Below, piece by piece: positions 1 through 5,877 of a stretch of 11,928 nt of DNA. The position numbers were made by a program, and so were the translations under genes. Numbering within the stretch: the stretch's first letter is position 1; the number at the start of each line of letters is the position of its first letter. Under the pieces are notes generated by a model. That model made no database searches and had not been told where the DNA came from. It saw only the letters and a list, made by a program, of their open reading frames with translations. The stretch spans positions 1 through 11,928 of the forward strand of contig JBJDXI010000077.1 in the NCBI GenBank assembly GCA_051866595.1, read 5' to 3'. This DNA is from UBA7702 sp051866595. Its GTDB lineage: Bacteria; Bacillota; Dehalobacteriia; UBA7702.

Positions 1-119
1 TCGTGGCCGGCTTTGGCCGTGTGGCCGTTGACCATGATCCGCCCGGCCTCGCAGATCTCTTTGGCGACGGTGCGCCGTTTGATGATGCGGCTCACCTTTA
101 AGTACTTATCCAATCTCAT
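1..119 (-). CDS. rqcP: S4-domain RNA-binding protein, RqcP/YabO-like (partial, C-terminus outside window)
   Basis: Only the first 39 codons are visible, starting at ATG 119-117. The peptide begins MRLDKYLKVSRIIKRR and continues through EICEAGRIMVNG, the classic S4 RNA-binding fold (basic helix, then a turn with VNG). Short stand-alone S4 proteins next to hup and mazG in Bacillota are the RqcP (YabO) family, which binds the P-site tRNA/50S subunit and helps RqcH add alanine tails to stalled nascent chains; assignment to that family rests on the start of the domain and gene order. An AAGGAAG Shine-Dalgarno lies 6 nt before the ATG, and only 19 nt separate it from the hup stop, so it is probably translated from the same mRNA as hup and mazG. 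The rest of the gene runs off the left edge. Confidence 0.85.
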   Translation of the reverse strand, partial: MRLDKYLKVSRIIKRRTVAKEICEAGRIMVNGHTAKAGH

Positions 120-138
120 CTTTTTTCTTCCTTTTTGT

Positions 139-420
139 TCAGTCTTCGTTGTTTACGGCGCTTTTCAGCAGCTTGCCGCATTTGAACACCGGAACTTTGG
201 CGGCGGGGATGTGAATTTCCTCCCCGGTCTGTGGGTTGCGGCCCTTACGCTGGGCCCTTTCTTTCACCTCAAAGCTGCCAAAGCCGATAAAGCGGATTTC
301 CTCGCCCTTGGCTAAGGTCTCTTTGATGACTTCGCCCAGGGCGTTGATGATGGTTTCCGTATCTTTTTTCGTCATGCCGCTGCTTTCGGCAACGGCGGCG
401 ATGACTTCGTTCTTTGTCAT
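139..420 (-). CDS. hup: HU family DNA-binding protein
   Basis: 93-residue histone-like protein, the normal HU length. It starts MTKNEVIAAVAE and carries the family signature GFGSFEVKERAQRKGRNPQT (residues 46-65) followed by the IPAAKVPVFKCGKLLK C-terminal helix, so the dimerisation body and DNA-binding arm are both intact. HU is an abundant nucleoid protein that bends DNA non-specifically. The gene lies between mazG (65 nt upstream) and the S4-domain gene (19 nt downstream), a conserved Bacillota order. Its Shine-Dalgarno AGGAGG (431-426) is very strong and 5 nt from the ATG, yet it forms one arm of a perfect 10-bp inverted repeat whose other arm is just after the mazG stop, so translation could be controlled by RNA folding. 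A cysteine (in FKCGK) is unremarkable. Confidence 0.97.
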   Translation of the reverse strand: MTKNEVIAAVAESSGMTKKDTETIINALGEVIKETLAKGEEIRFIGFGSFEVKERAQRKGRNPQTGEEIHIPAAKVPVFKCGKLLKSAVNNED

Positions 421-425
421 AAGAT

Positions 426-471
426 CCTCCTTCGGTCGGTATCGTACTGTTCTCAGTTTGCCCGAAGGAGG
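426..471 (-). promoter_or_regulatory. Inverted repeat sequestering the hup ribosome-binding site
   Basis: In the mRNA direction the arm CCTCCTTCGG (471-462) is perfectly complementary to CCGAAGGAGG (435-426), separated by a 26-nt loop. The second arm contains the hup SD AGGAGG. No U-tract follows on the minus strand, so it does not look like an intrinsic terminator for mazG. The inference is an SD-occluding hairpin that limits hup translation unless opened, for example by ribosomes finishing mazG. Confidence 0.6.
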
Positions 472-485
472 TTTTCTTTATGCGG

Positions 486-1280
486 TTATTCTTCTGTTTT
501 TATTTTATCCCAGTAAGCGTCCATTTCCGCAAGGGACATTTCCGTTAAATCTTTTTCGTCTTTGGCGATGGCGTCTTCCATGGCGTAGAAACGGCGGCGG
601 AATTTTTCGGTGCTTTCCCTTAAAGCTTCCTCGGCGTCGATGTGGTGGAAGCGGCTCCAGTTGACCACGGCGAAAAGCAGATCGCCGATTTCTTCTTTGA
701 TATTGCCGCTGCCCTCAATGGCGTCTTGTACCTCACCGATTTCTTCTTCCACCTTGGCTTTGACATCGTCGCTTTCGCTCCAGTCGAAACCCACTTCGGC
801 GGCTTTTTTCTGCACCTTTTGGGCGCGGTAAAGGGCGGGGAAGGTGGCGGGAATATCCAGCCGGCGGGCGGTTTTGCCCTTGCTCTTCTTTTCCTCATCC
901 TTGATGGCGGCCCAGTTGACGAGAACTTCATCGGAGGTATCGCAGTGGATGTCGCCGAAGACATGGGGGTGGCGGCGCACCATTTTTTCGCTGATGCCGT
1001 CGGCCACTTCGTTAAAGGTGAAAACTTCGCGCTCTTTTCCCAGCTGGGCGTGGAATACTACCTGCAAAAGCAGGTCGCCCAGTTCTTCTTTGAGATCCTC
1101 ATCGTCCGCGCGGTCGATGGCGTCGATGACTTCGTAACATTCCTCGATGAGGTATTTGCGGAGCGTGAGATGATCCTGCTCCTTGTCCCAGGGACAGCCG
1201 TTTTCGCCCCGGAGCTTTTCCATGATGGTTAAAAGCCGGACGATGGCGTCGCCGCTTAATTGTTTTTCTTCATTGGTCAT
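486..1280 (-). CDS. mazG: Nucleoside triphosphate pyrophosphohydrolase MazG
   Basis: 264-residue protein with the two tandem MazG all-alpha NTP-pyrophosphatase domains. The first has the GENGCPWDKEQDH entry motif (25-37), the metal-binding E46-E47-x-x-E50 and E66-x-x-D69 of the EELGDLLLQVVFHA helix; the second repeats this pattern as EEEIGEVQDAIE and KEEIGDLLFAVVNW. MazG hydrolyses NTPs/dNTPs to the monophosphate and pyrophosphate and is thought to clean nucleotide pools of damaged or aberrant NTPs. The length matches the stand-alone form; it lacks the N-terminal tetrapyrrole-methylase-like domain found in YabN-type fusions. It is the first gene of the mazG-hup-S4 unit; the next gene upstream ends 246 nt away. 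The SD before ATG 1280 is weak (a GAAAGAAG stretch), so the start is less certain than the gene. Confidence 0.96.
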   Translation of the reverse strand: MTNEEKQLSGDAIVRLLTIMEKLRGENGCPWDKEQDHLTLRKYLIEECYEVIDAIDRADDEDLKEELGDLLLQVVFHAQLGKEREVFTFNEVADGISEKMVRRHPHVFGDIHCDTSDEVLVNWAAIKDEEKKSKGKTARRLDIPATFPALYRAQKVQKKAAEVGFDWSESDDVKAKVEEEIGEVQDAIEGSGNIKEEIGDLLFAVVNWSRFHHIDAEEALRESTEKFRRRFYAMEDAIAKDEKDLTEMSLAEMDAYWDKIKTEE

Positions 1281-1327
1281 TTTAAATTTACACTTCTTTC
1301 GTGAGATATGATTTCGCCGGTAACGTT

Positions 1328-1357
1328 ATGATATGCGTTTTCCGGGGAGTTTAACAA
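1328..1357 (-). promoter_or_regulatory. Possible sigma-A promoter for mazG-hup operon
   Basis: On the minus strand TTGTTA (1357-1352) and TATCAT (1333-1328) are separated by 18 nt, about 48 nt upstream of the mazG start. Both boxes are imperfect matches to TTGACA/TATAAT. The palindrome TAACGTTA (1321-1328) overlaps the -10 region. Confidence 0.3.
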
Positions 1358-1454
1358 GCTGTTCAGACAGAAAAGGTAAAAGCCGGCGCTGTATGGATAC
1401 CTCTTTTAAGCGGTGCCGCCGATACTGTTACCGGAGGGAATGTGGCATTTCCGG

Positions 1455-1496
1455 GTCTTTTCCCAAGAGGCCAGGCAGCGCAAAAAGGGAAAAGAC
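1455..1496. repeat. 10-bp inverted repeat downstream of the acyltransferase gene
   Basis: GTCTTTTCCC (1455-1464) and GGGAAAAGAC (1487-1496) are perfect complements with a 22-nt loop, about 30 nt after the acyltransferase stop codon on the minus strand. There is no T-run after either arm, so it is not a canonical intrinsic terminator; it could be an mRNA 3'-end stabilising hairpin or a weak terminator. Nothing else is recognisable in the 1281-1526 spacer except the possible mazG promoter. Confidence 0.35.
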
Positions 1497-1526
1497 GGGA
1501 GAATCGTGAAGAGAAGGATTGTCCGT

Positions 1527-2555
1527 TTAAGCTTCGTTATTTATACTCTTTTTCTGTTTGGATTTCGGATAAATCCAGCCGATGAAAAATTGATAGACGG
1601 CGTGGAAACCGCGGCGGTAGATTTTGGTGGAGAATAAAGCGATCAGTACCGCGCTGAGGGTGATGACAATGGCGTATTTCATTCCGTGAGAAATGGAAAC
1701 GGCGTCGAAAAGCAGACCGCAGAGGATCAGAAAATAGGTGTGGGAGAGATAGAGGGGAAGGGTGTCTCCGCCGATGTCGGCAAGAAAAGTCTTTTTCCCG
1801 GGAGAAGCGGCGATGAGCAGAACACCGCAGAGCATCGCCGGGATTACTGAGAGGTAATATGCGGCCATGCCGTAAAGGGGATTGGCGTAATCGCTCATAT
1901 TTGCGGTGCGCATCAGCACGGCTTTAGTGCCGCCGTAGGGCAGAATCCCTTTGGTCATCAAAAGCCAGGTCCCTCCCCAAATCGCCAGAAGGAGAAGGAA
2001 CGCGGCCCATTGGGGAAATCTTCTTATTTTGGCGATATGTTCCTGGCGGGTGTAATATCCCAGCAGAAAGAAGAAAAGGAAACCGATGGTTTTGTTGATG
2101 GCCAGCGTCATTTCGGCGTTGCTCAAAAACATGATCAGCGGCGCGGCAATGAAAGACAGTACCAGAATGTATCTGATTTTGAGCAGGTCTTTTAAGAACA
2201 GGCGCCAGAAGAACAGGGAAACGATGTACCAGATGGCGTATCCGGGGTCGAGAAAATGCTCGATATAATGGGTGCTGCCGTTGGTGAGATATTTGAAAAT
2301 AATCCAGAAAACCTGGGCCACGATATAGACCATGAAGAGATTGCGGAAAGCGGTATCCCGGGCCCGATCCGGATTTTTGGAAAAATAGCCGGAAATAAAA
2401 ATAAACAACGGCATATGAAAGTAATAGATAAAAATGATAAACGAGCGGACAACGGTGTCGCTTTTTATCATGGCATAGCCGAGGAAATGGCAGAGAACCA
2501 CAAGAATGATGAGGATTCCTTTGATATTGTCATATAAATAGTCGCGTTCTGTCAT
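1527..2555 (-). CDS. Acyltransferase family 3 membrane protein
   Basis: 342-residue polytopic membrane protein of the Acyl_transf_3 family (OatA/WecH/NodX-like). It starts with the typical cytoplasmic-edge motif DNIKGILIILVVLCHF (residues 9-24, with the conserved H23), followed by FHMPLFIFISGYF (46-58), the second family hallmark, and then about eight more hydrophobic segments. The C-terminus is basic (YPKSKQKK). Family members move acetyl or other short acyl groups onto sugars of cell-wall or exported polysaccharides; the substrate here cannot be read from the sequence. It has no C-terminal SGNH domain, unlike OatA. It stands alone: a terminator lies upstream and its own promoter is next to the start codon. 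AAGGAG lies 7 nt before the ATG. An O-antigen-ligase-like gene sits about 0.7 kb away on the other strand, which loosely suggests a role in surface glycans. Confidence 0.9.
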   Translation of the reverse strand: MTERDYLYDNIKGILIILVVLCHFLGYAMIKSDTVVRSFIIFIYYFHMPLFIFISGYFSKNPDRARDTAFRNLFMVYIVAQVFWIIFKYLTNGSTHYIEHFLDPGYAIWYIVSLFFWRLFLKDLLKIRYILVLSFIAAPLIMFLSNAEMTLAINKTIGFLFFFLLGYYTRQEHIAKIRRFPQWAAFLLLLAIWGGTWLLMTKGILPYGGTKAVLMRTANMSDYANPLYGMAAYYLSVIPAMLCGVLLIAASPGKKTFLADIGGDTLPLYLSHTYFLILCGLLFDAVSISHGMKYAIVITLSAVLIALFSTKIYRRGFHAVYQFFIGWIYPKSKQKKSINNEA

Positions 2556-2572
2556 AATTTCTCCTTTTCTTC

Positions 2573-2601
2573 ATTATAAAGGAAAACGTTTGATTTGACA
2601 A
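2573..2601 (-). promoter_or_regulatory. Strong sigma-A promoter of the acyltransferase gene
   Basis: On the minus strand TTGTCA (2601-2596), a 17-nt spacer and a perfect TATAAT (2578-2573). The -10 box ends only 17 nt before the ATG at 2555, so a transcript starting about 7 nt downstream would have a leader of roughly 10 nt beginning at or within the SD. Confidence 0.75.
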
Positions 2602-2649
2602 TTGATTTCATAAAGATTTCAAAAAAAGCCTGTTTCCTGCGATGAATGG

Positions 2650-2685
2650 ACAAAAAAAGAGCAAGGTTCCTTTAAGGAACCTTGC
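2650..2685 (-). terminator. Intrinsic terminator of the lipoprotein gene
   Basis: GCAAGGTTCCTT (2661-2672) and AAGGAACCTTGC (2674-2685) form a 12-bp inverted repeat around a single central base. On the minus strand it is followed by TCTTTTTTTG (2660-2651). It lies about 70 nt beyond the lipoprotein stop codon and insulates it from the acyltransferase promoter. Confidence 0.9.
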
Positions 2686-2751
2686 CCGTGGCTTACGGGG
2701 AAGCCGATCTGGGGTGATACTCCCTGTCGGTTTCCCTGGCCGCTTCCCGTT

Positions 2752-3036
2752 TTATCGGGTGGTCTGATTTTGGTCGGTTGTGGAATCTACCGCGTCCTTC
2801 CCGTCATCTACCATGTCTTTAACACCGTCACCGACATCATCAACGGCGTCTCTTGTTTCATTCACGACATCTTCTCCGGCGTCTACGGCGTCATCCACCA
2901 CGTTTTCACCGGTATCGGTGGCGTCTTCTACGATATTATTCGTATCGTTGGTTGTATCCTTCGCCGTATTGGAACCGCAGGCGGCAAAGGAGAAACAAAG
3001 GCAGAGGACCAGAAGGAACGTCATCAATTTTTTCAT
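2752..3036 (-). CDS. Small acidic lipoprotein with 11-residue repeats
   Basis: 94 residues. An MKK start, a hydrophobic stretch and the lipobox SFAAC give a predicted lipid-anchored Cys20, so the mature protein should sit on the outer face of the cytoplasmic membrane. After a Thr/Asn-rich linker, residues 35-78 fall into four consecutive 11-residue units (IVEDATDTGEN, VVDDAVDAGED, VVNETRDAVDD, VGDGVKDMVDD) with hydrophobic residues at positions 1-2 and acidic residues elsewhere, ending in a Gln/Thr-rich tail. An 11-residue period suits an extended amphipathic helix, as in LEA-like or apolipoprotein-like proteins. The gene has a GAGGAG SD and a strong terminator, so it is a real single-gene unit despite the low-complexity sequence. 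Function is unknown; a scaffold, membrane-surface or stress-protection role is only a guess. Confidence 0.88.
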   Translation of the reverse strand: MKKLMTFLLVLCLCFSFAACGSNTAKDTTNDTNNIVEDATDTGENVVDDAVDAGEDVVNETRDAVDDVGDGVKDMVDDGKDAVDSTTDQNQTTR

Positions 3037-3170
3037 AAAACGTACTCCTCTTTCGGTCTTAGAGCGGATGATCCTTGCCGCGCAGCTGTTTTTTGGCCGG
3101 AATCATCACTGTCTCTTTTTATAGGATGGCTTTTTCCGCCGGGGATATGCTGTTTTTTTATGGAATTTTC

Positions 3171-3199
3171 TTGTCCTGAAGCCGATTCTCTTTTATAAT
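3171..3199 (+). promoter_or_regulatory. Sigma-A promoter of the O-antigen-ligase-like gene
   Basis: TTGTCC (3171-3176), a 17-nt spacer and a perfect TATAAT (3194-3199), 34 nt before the ATG at 3234. Confidence 0.75.
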
Positions 3200-3233
3200 A
3201 GTAACAGAAATATTTTCAGGGACCTGTGATTTT

Positions 3234-4580
3234 ATGAATTTTTCTGATTTTACGCCCCAGCGTGTCACGGCGGTTTTTCTGGCGGCGATGGCCACCGTCT
3301 TTCTGCTTTTGGTGGGAGAGGGCGGCTATACGGATATTACCCATTTTAAATACGCGCTTTTTTTGATTCTTTGCGGTCTGTATGTGATCGCGGTCTTTTT
3401 TGCCTGTATGCTTCAGCGCAAAGCCGGAAAATGTTTTTCCCGGCCCCGTTTTACCGCCGTTCACGGTTTGCTTCTGCTCTTTATGCTCTTTACCGCGGTC
3501 AGCGCCGTGGCCTCTCCTTATTTTCCCCATACGCTCATCGGCTATCACCGTTACGAAGGACTGCTGATAGCGGCCTGCTATGTGATTTCCGCATTGCTGG
3601 TCTCTTTTTTCGCGGAGATCCGACCCTATCTGCTTTGGATTTTCGCCGCTTCGGTAACGGCGTTTTGCCTGATTTGCTTTTTGCAGTTTCTGGGATTGAA
3701 TCCCTTTGGCTTTTATCCCGAGGGGCTCAATTATTACGATGCCGGTACGGCTTACCGCTATGAGTTTTTAGGCACCGTGGGCAACGCGGATCTGGCGGCG
3801 GCGGTTCTTTCTCTGGCGGCGCCGGCTTTTGCCGTGGCTCTTTTCCGGGGAAAAGGGAAAAAACGGTTTTTTCTGCTGATTCCGCTGATTTCGGTGATTC
3901 TTGTGACGGTTCTTTCCAAAGTCGCAGCGGCTTATGTCGGTGTTTTTGGTGGTCTGGTACTTTCCGTTCCCTTCGCCCTGATGAAGGAAAGAAAAAAGAG
4001 AATCCTCGTCTTTTTGCTGATCTGCTGTCTGCTTTTGGCGGCGTTGTTTTTCGTCTTTCTTTGGGACTTCGGAAAGGGCACCCTTCATGAACTTCACGTT
4101 CTGCTCCACGGGGAATGGGACGATGATTTCGGCACCGGCCGCCTGTTTATCTGGCGGAATGTTCTTGCCCTCGTGCCGGAGCGGCCTTTCTTCGGCGGCG
4201 GCTGTGATACGCTGGGTCAGCGGATGACGGCGGAATTTCAGCGTTACGACGCGGAGACCGGCGTGACGTACCGGGCTTTCATCGACACGGCCCATAACGA
4301 ATACCTCAATATTCTCGTCAACGAAGGCGCACTGGCGCTCGGAGCTTATCTGGGAGCTCTGGTTCTGTCGTTCATTGCTTTTTTAAAGAACAGTCCGAAA
4401 AACCCCGGAGCGGCCGTTTGCGGCGCCGGGATGCTGGGCTATCTGATTCAGGCCTTTTTCGGTATGCGGATGTGCATCACCGCGCCCTTCTTCTGGCTCC
4501 TTTGGGGGTTGCTTTTGGCTTTTCTGCGCCCGCGGAAAGAAGAGGACAAGGACGGAGATTCCGCCGGAGCTTTATTTTGA
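3234..4580 (+). CDS. O-antigen ligase / polymerase (Wzy_C, WaaL-like) family membrane protein
   Basis: 448-residue protein with about 10-12 hydrophobic segments. A larger loop between residues about 280 and 360 carries the features of the Wzy_C superfamily: GTGRLFIWR (300-308), the small Gly-rich PFFGGG (318-323) and AHNEYLNILVNEG (353-365), in which His354 corresponds to the catalytic-loop HN motif of WaaL/PglL-type enzymes. Such proteins transfer or polymerise undecaprenyl-linked glycans on the outer face of the membrane. In Bacillota they occur in capsule, wall-glycan or glycoprotein pathways; the acceptor is unknown. No glycosyltransferase or flippase genes are visible beside it, so it appears as an orphan. 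It has its own promoter; the SD is poor (AGGGA about 12 nt from the ATG). The C-terminus is a short charged tail. The XRE-type gene begins 104 nt downstream and may be cotranscribed. Confidence 0.88.
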   Translation: MNFSDFTPQRVTAVFLAAMATVFLLLVGEGGYTDITHFKYALFLILCGLYVIAVFFACMLQRKAGKCFSRPRFTAVHGLLLLFMLFTAVSAVASPYFPHTLIGYHRYEGLLIAACYVISALLVSFFAEIRPYLLWIFAASVTAFCLICFLQFLGLNPFGFYPEGLNYYDAGTAYRYEFLGTVGNADLAAAVLSLAAPAFAVALFRGKGKKRFFLLIPLISVILVTVLSKVAAAYVGVFGGLVLSVPFALMKERKKRILVFLLICCLLLAALFFVFLWDFGKGTLHELHVLLHGEWDDDFGTGRLFIWRNVLALVPERPFFGGGCDTLGQRMTAEFQRYDAETGVTYRAFIDTAHNEYLNILVNEGALALGAYLGALVLSFIAFLKNSPKNPGAAVCGAGMLGYLIQAFFGMRMCITAPFFWLLWGLLLAFLRPRKEEDKDGDSAGALF

Positions 4581-4586
4581 AAAAAA

Positions 4587-4642
4587 GGGAAAGGCAACCG
4601 GAAGTTTCCCTATGGCGACCGGAAATTGGTGGCGTTTTCCGG
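4587..4642. repeat. Two small hairpins between the ligase-like gene and the XRE gene
   Basis: GGGAAA (4587-4592) pairs with TTTCCC (4605-4610), and CCGGAAA (4619-4625) pairs with TTTCCGG (4636-4642). Neither has a T-run in the plus direction, so no good terminator separates the two plus-strand genes. The first is preceded by an A-tract and could weakly terminate minus-strand transcription. The second may be an operator for the downstream regulator. Confidence 0.3.
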
Positions 4643-4684
4643 TGAAAAAAGCTATCCTTGAAGAAAAAGAACGGAGGACGCGAA

Positions 4685-5467
4685 ATGACATTCGGTGACC
4701 GGTTGTCCGCTTTGCGGAAGGAACATCATTATACACAGGAACAGCTTGCGGAAATCCTCGGCGTTTCCCGGCAGGCTGTGGGGAAATGGGAAAGCGGTCG
4801 GGCGTATCCCGAAACGGAAAAGCTGATACGGATCAGTGAGCTTTTTGACTGTTCCCTGGATGAATTGTTGAAAGACGGGGAAAAAGAGGAAAGAATCGAT
4901 ATTCCGAAAGAGGCGCGATTTGCGTTTCCCAACCGAATCCGGGAGCGGAAGAGTGAAAGGATTCTCTGGGGGATGCCGTTATGGCATATCGGCCGGAATG
5001 CCCGGGGTGTTGTGGCGCTGGGGCTTAATGCCCGGGGCATCGTCGCTGTGGGCATGAAAGCCAGAGGCGTGGTCTCTTTGGGGTTGTTTTCTTTCGGTGT
5101 GATTTCTCTGGGGCTTCTGTCTCTGGGTTTGTTGGCCTTTGGCTTGCTGGTCCTTGGTGTTTTCGCCGCCGGCAGTATCTCCGGGGGGATTCTTGCCTGT
5201 GGTGCCGTCAGTTTCGGTATCGTTTCCCTTGGCGCGGTGGCTGTCGGTGATTTCGCCGCCGGCGCGCTGGCGGTGGGAAAATATTTCGCCCTCGGTGATC
5301 ACGCCACGGCCATGGTCGCTCTCGGTGACAGCCATGCCACCGGCAGTGTGTATCAGCAGATTGGCGAGGTTTCCGCCGGGTCCGTCGCCGCTGTGAGAAC
5401 GTATCTGGATGCCGTCGTACCGTCGTGGCTGAATTGGGCCAAAGAAATTGTACTGCTGTTTTTGTGA
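4685..5467 (+). CDS. XRE-family HTH protein with C-terminal glycine-pentad repeat domain
   Basis: 260 residues from ATG 4685, chosen because GGAGG (4673-4677) lies 7 nt upstream; an in-frame TTG at 4658 would put that SD inside the gene. Residues 1-65 are a Cro/C1-type HTH (TQEQLAEILGVSRQAVGKWE). After a basic linker (83-105), glycine occurs at every fifth residue from 103 to 198, twenty positions without a break, with V/I/L and A/S filling the pattern (units like GVVAL, GIVAV, GVVSL). The end contains two GDxHAT-like motifs (204-208, 214-219) and a Trp-rich amphipathic tail. Similar HTH plus GIISLG-type repeat proteins are common in anaerobic Bacillota and have no described function as far as I know. 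The pentad period suggests a pentapeptide-repeat-like coil or a membrane-associated helix bundle; this is inference. It probably controls itself or neighbouring genes. Confidence 0.9.
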   Translation: MTFGDRLSALRKEHHYTQEQLAEILGVSRQAVGKWESGRAYPETEKLIRISELFDCSLDELLKDGEKEERIDIPKEARFAFPNRIRERKSERILWGMPLWHIGRNARGVVALGLNARGIVAVGMKARGVVSLGLFSFGVISLGLLSLGLLAFGLLVLGVFAAGSISGGILACGAVSFGIVSLGAVAVGDFAAGALAVGKYFALGDHATAMVALGDSHATGSVYQQIGEVSAGSVAAVRTYLDAVVPSWLNWAKEIVLLFL

Positions 5468-5515
5468 AAGGAAATCGGCTCGTGTCCGGGCTGTTGTGTT
5501 TTCATGATCGGATAT

Positions 5516-5548
5516 AACAAAATCCCCGTCCGCTGTCGGACGGGGATT
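5516..5548. terminator. Terminator between the convergent XRE and azlD genes
   Basis: AATCCCCGTCCG (5521-5532), loop CTGT, CGGACGGGGATT (5537-5548): a perfect 12-bp stem. On the minus strand it is followed by TTTTGTTAT, so it best terminates azlCD. In the plus direction only ATTTG follows, giving weaker termination for the XRE gene. Confidence 0.85.
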
Positions 5549-5565
5549 TGATGTATGACCATGAT

Positions 5566-5877
5566 TTACACGAGGAAAAGTTCCAGCAGGAGTACAACGC
5601 CGCAGCAGGAGGCGGCCACTTTGAAAAGGCCGAAATCGAACCAGGCGGCGACAACGCCGACGATTAAAGCGGCGATGCCGGAATAGGGACTCTGGGTGGC
5701 GTAGACGATGGCCGGGAAGGTCATCACCGCCAGGGTGACATAGGGCACGTAATAGAGAAACGATTTTAAAAAAGTGTTCTGAATCTGTTTGCGGATCAAT
5801 GTCACCGGCAGAACGCGGATGGCGTAGGAGATGGCGGCCATGATGAAAATGTAAATATAGATGGTAGCGGTGGTCAT
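5566..5877 (-). CDS. azlD: AzlD family branched-chain amino acid export subunit
   Basis: 103 residues with four hydrophobic segments, the normal AzlD size. The N-terminal IMAAISYAIRVLPVTLIRKQ with the conserved R(V/A)LP motif is typical of the family, as is the following YVPYVTLAVMTFPAI. AzlD is the small partner of AzlC; the pair (BrnFE-type) exports leucine, isoleucine, valine and some analogues. Its ATG overlaps the azlC stop in an ATGA tetranucleotide (5877-5874), so the two are translationally coupled, with GAGGAGG inside the azlC end serving as SD. It is the last gene of the azlCD unit, followed by a strong hairpin terminator. Specificity for branched-chain amino acids is known for the family and not shown by this sequence. 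Confidence 0.94.
   Translation of the reverse strand: MTTATIYIYIFIMAAISYAIRVLPVTLIRKQIQNTFLKSFLYYVPYVTLAVMTFPAIVYATQSPYSGIAALIVGVVAAWFDFGLFKVAASCCGVVLLLELFLV

Noticed and set aside
642..1232. 196-codon open frame on the plus strand opposite mazG
   Set aside because: It is the antisense shadow of a clear MazG gene; no SD and its predicted peptide has no recognisable domain.
1413..1637. 74-codon plus-strand frame across the acyltransferase 3' end
   Set aside because: Mostly overlaps the acyltransferase end on the other strand; no domain. The GGAGGGAA near it is part of no clear gene start.
2803..2934. Repeated short GTC/GAC-rich DNA as a CRISPR or satellite-like repeat
   Set aside because: The periodicity is 33 nt and in frame with the lipoprotein 11-residue repeats, with imperfect units and no unique spacers.
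3768..4295. 175-codon minus-strand frame inside the O-antigen-ligase-like gene
   Set aside because: Its Lys/Arg/Gln-rich composition is what the complement of a hydrophobic membrane gene gives; it has no family features.
4658..4684. TTG start giving the XRE/glycine-pentad protein nine more residues
   Set aside because: It places the GGAGG at 4673-4677 inside the coding region; ATG 4685 is correctly spaced from that SD and gives a normal HTH N-terminus.
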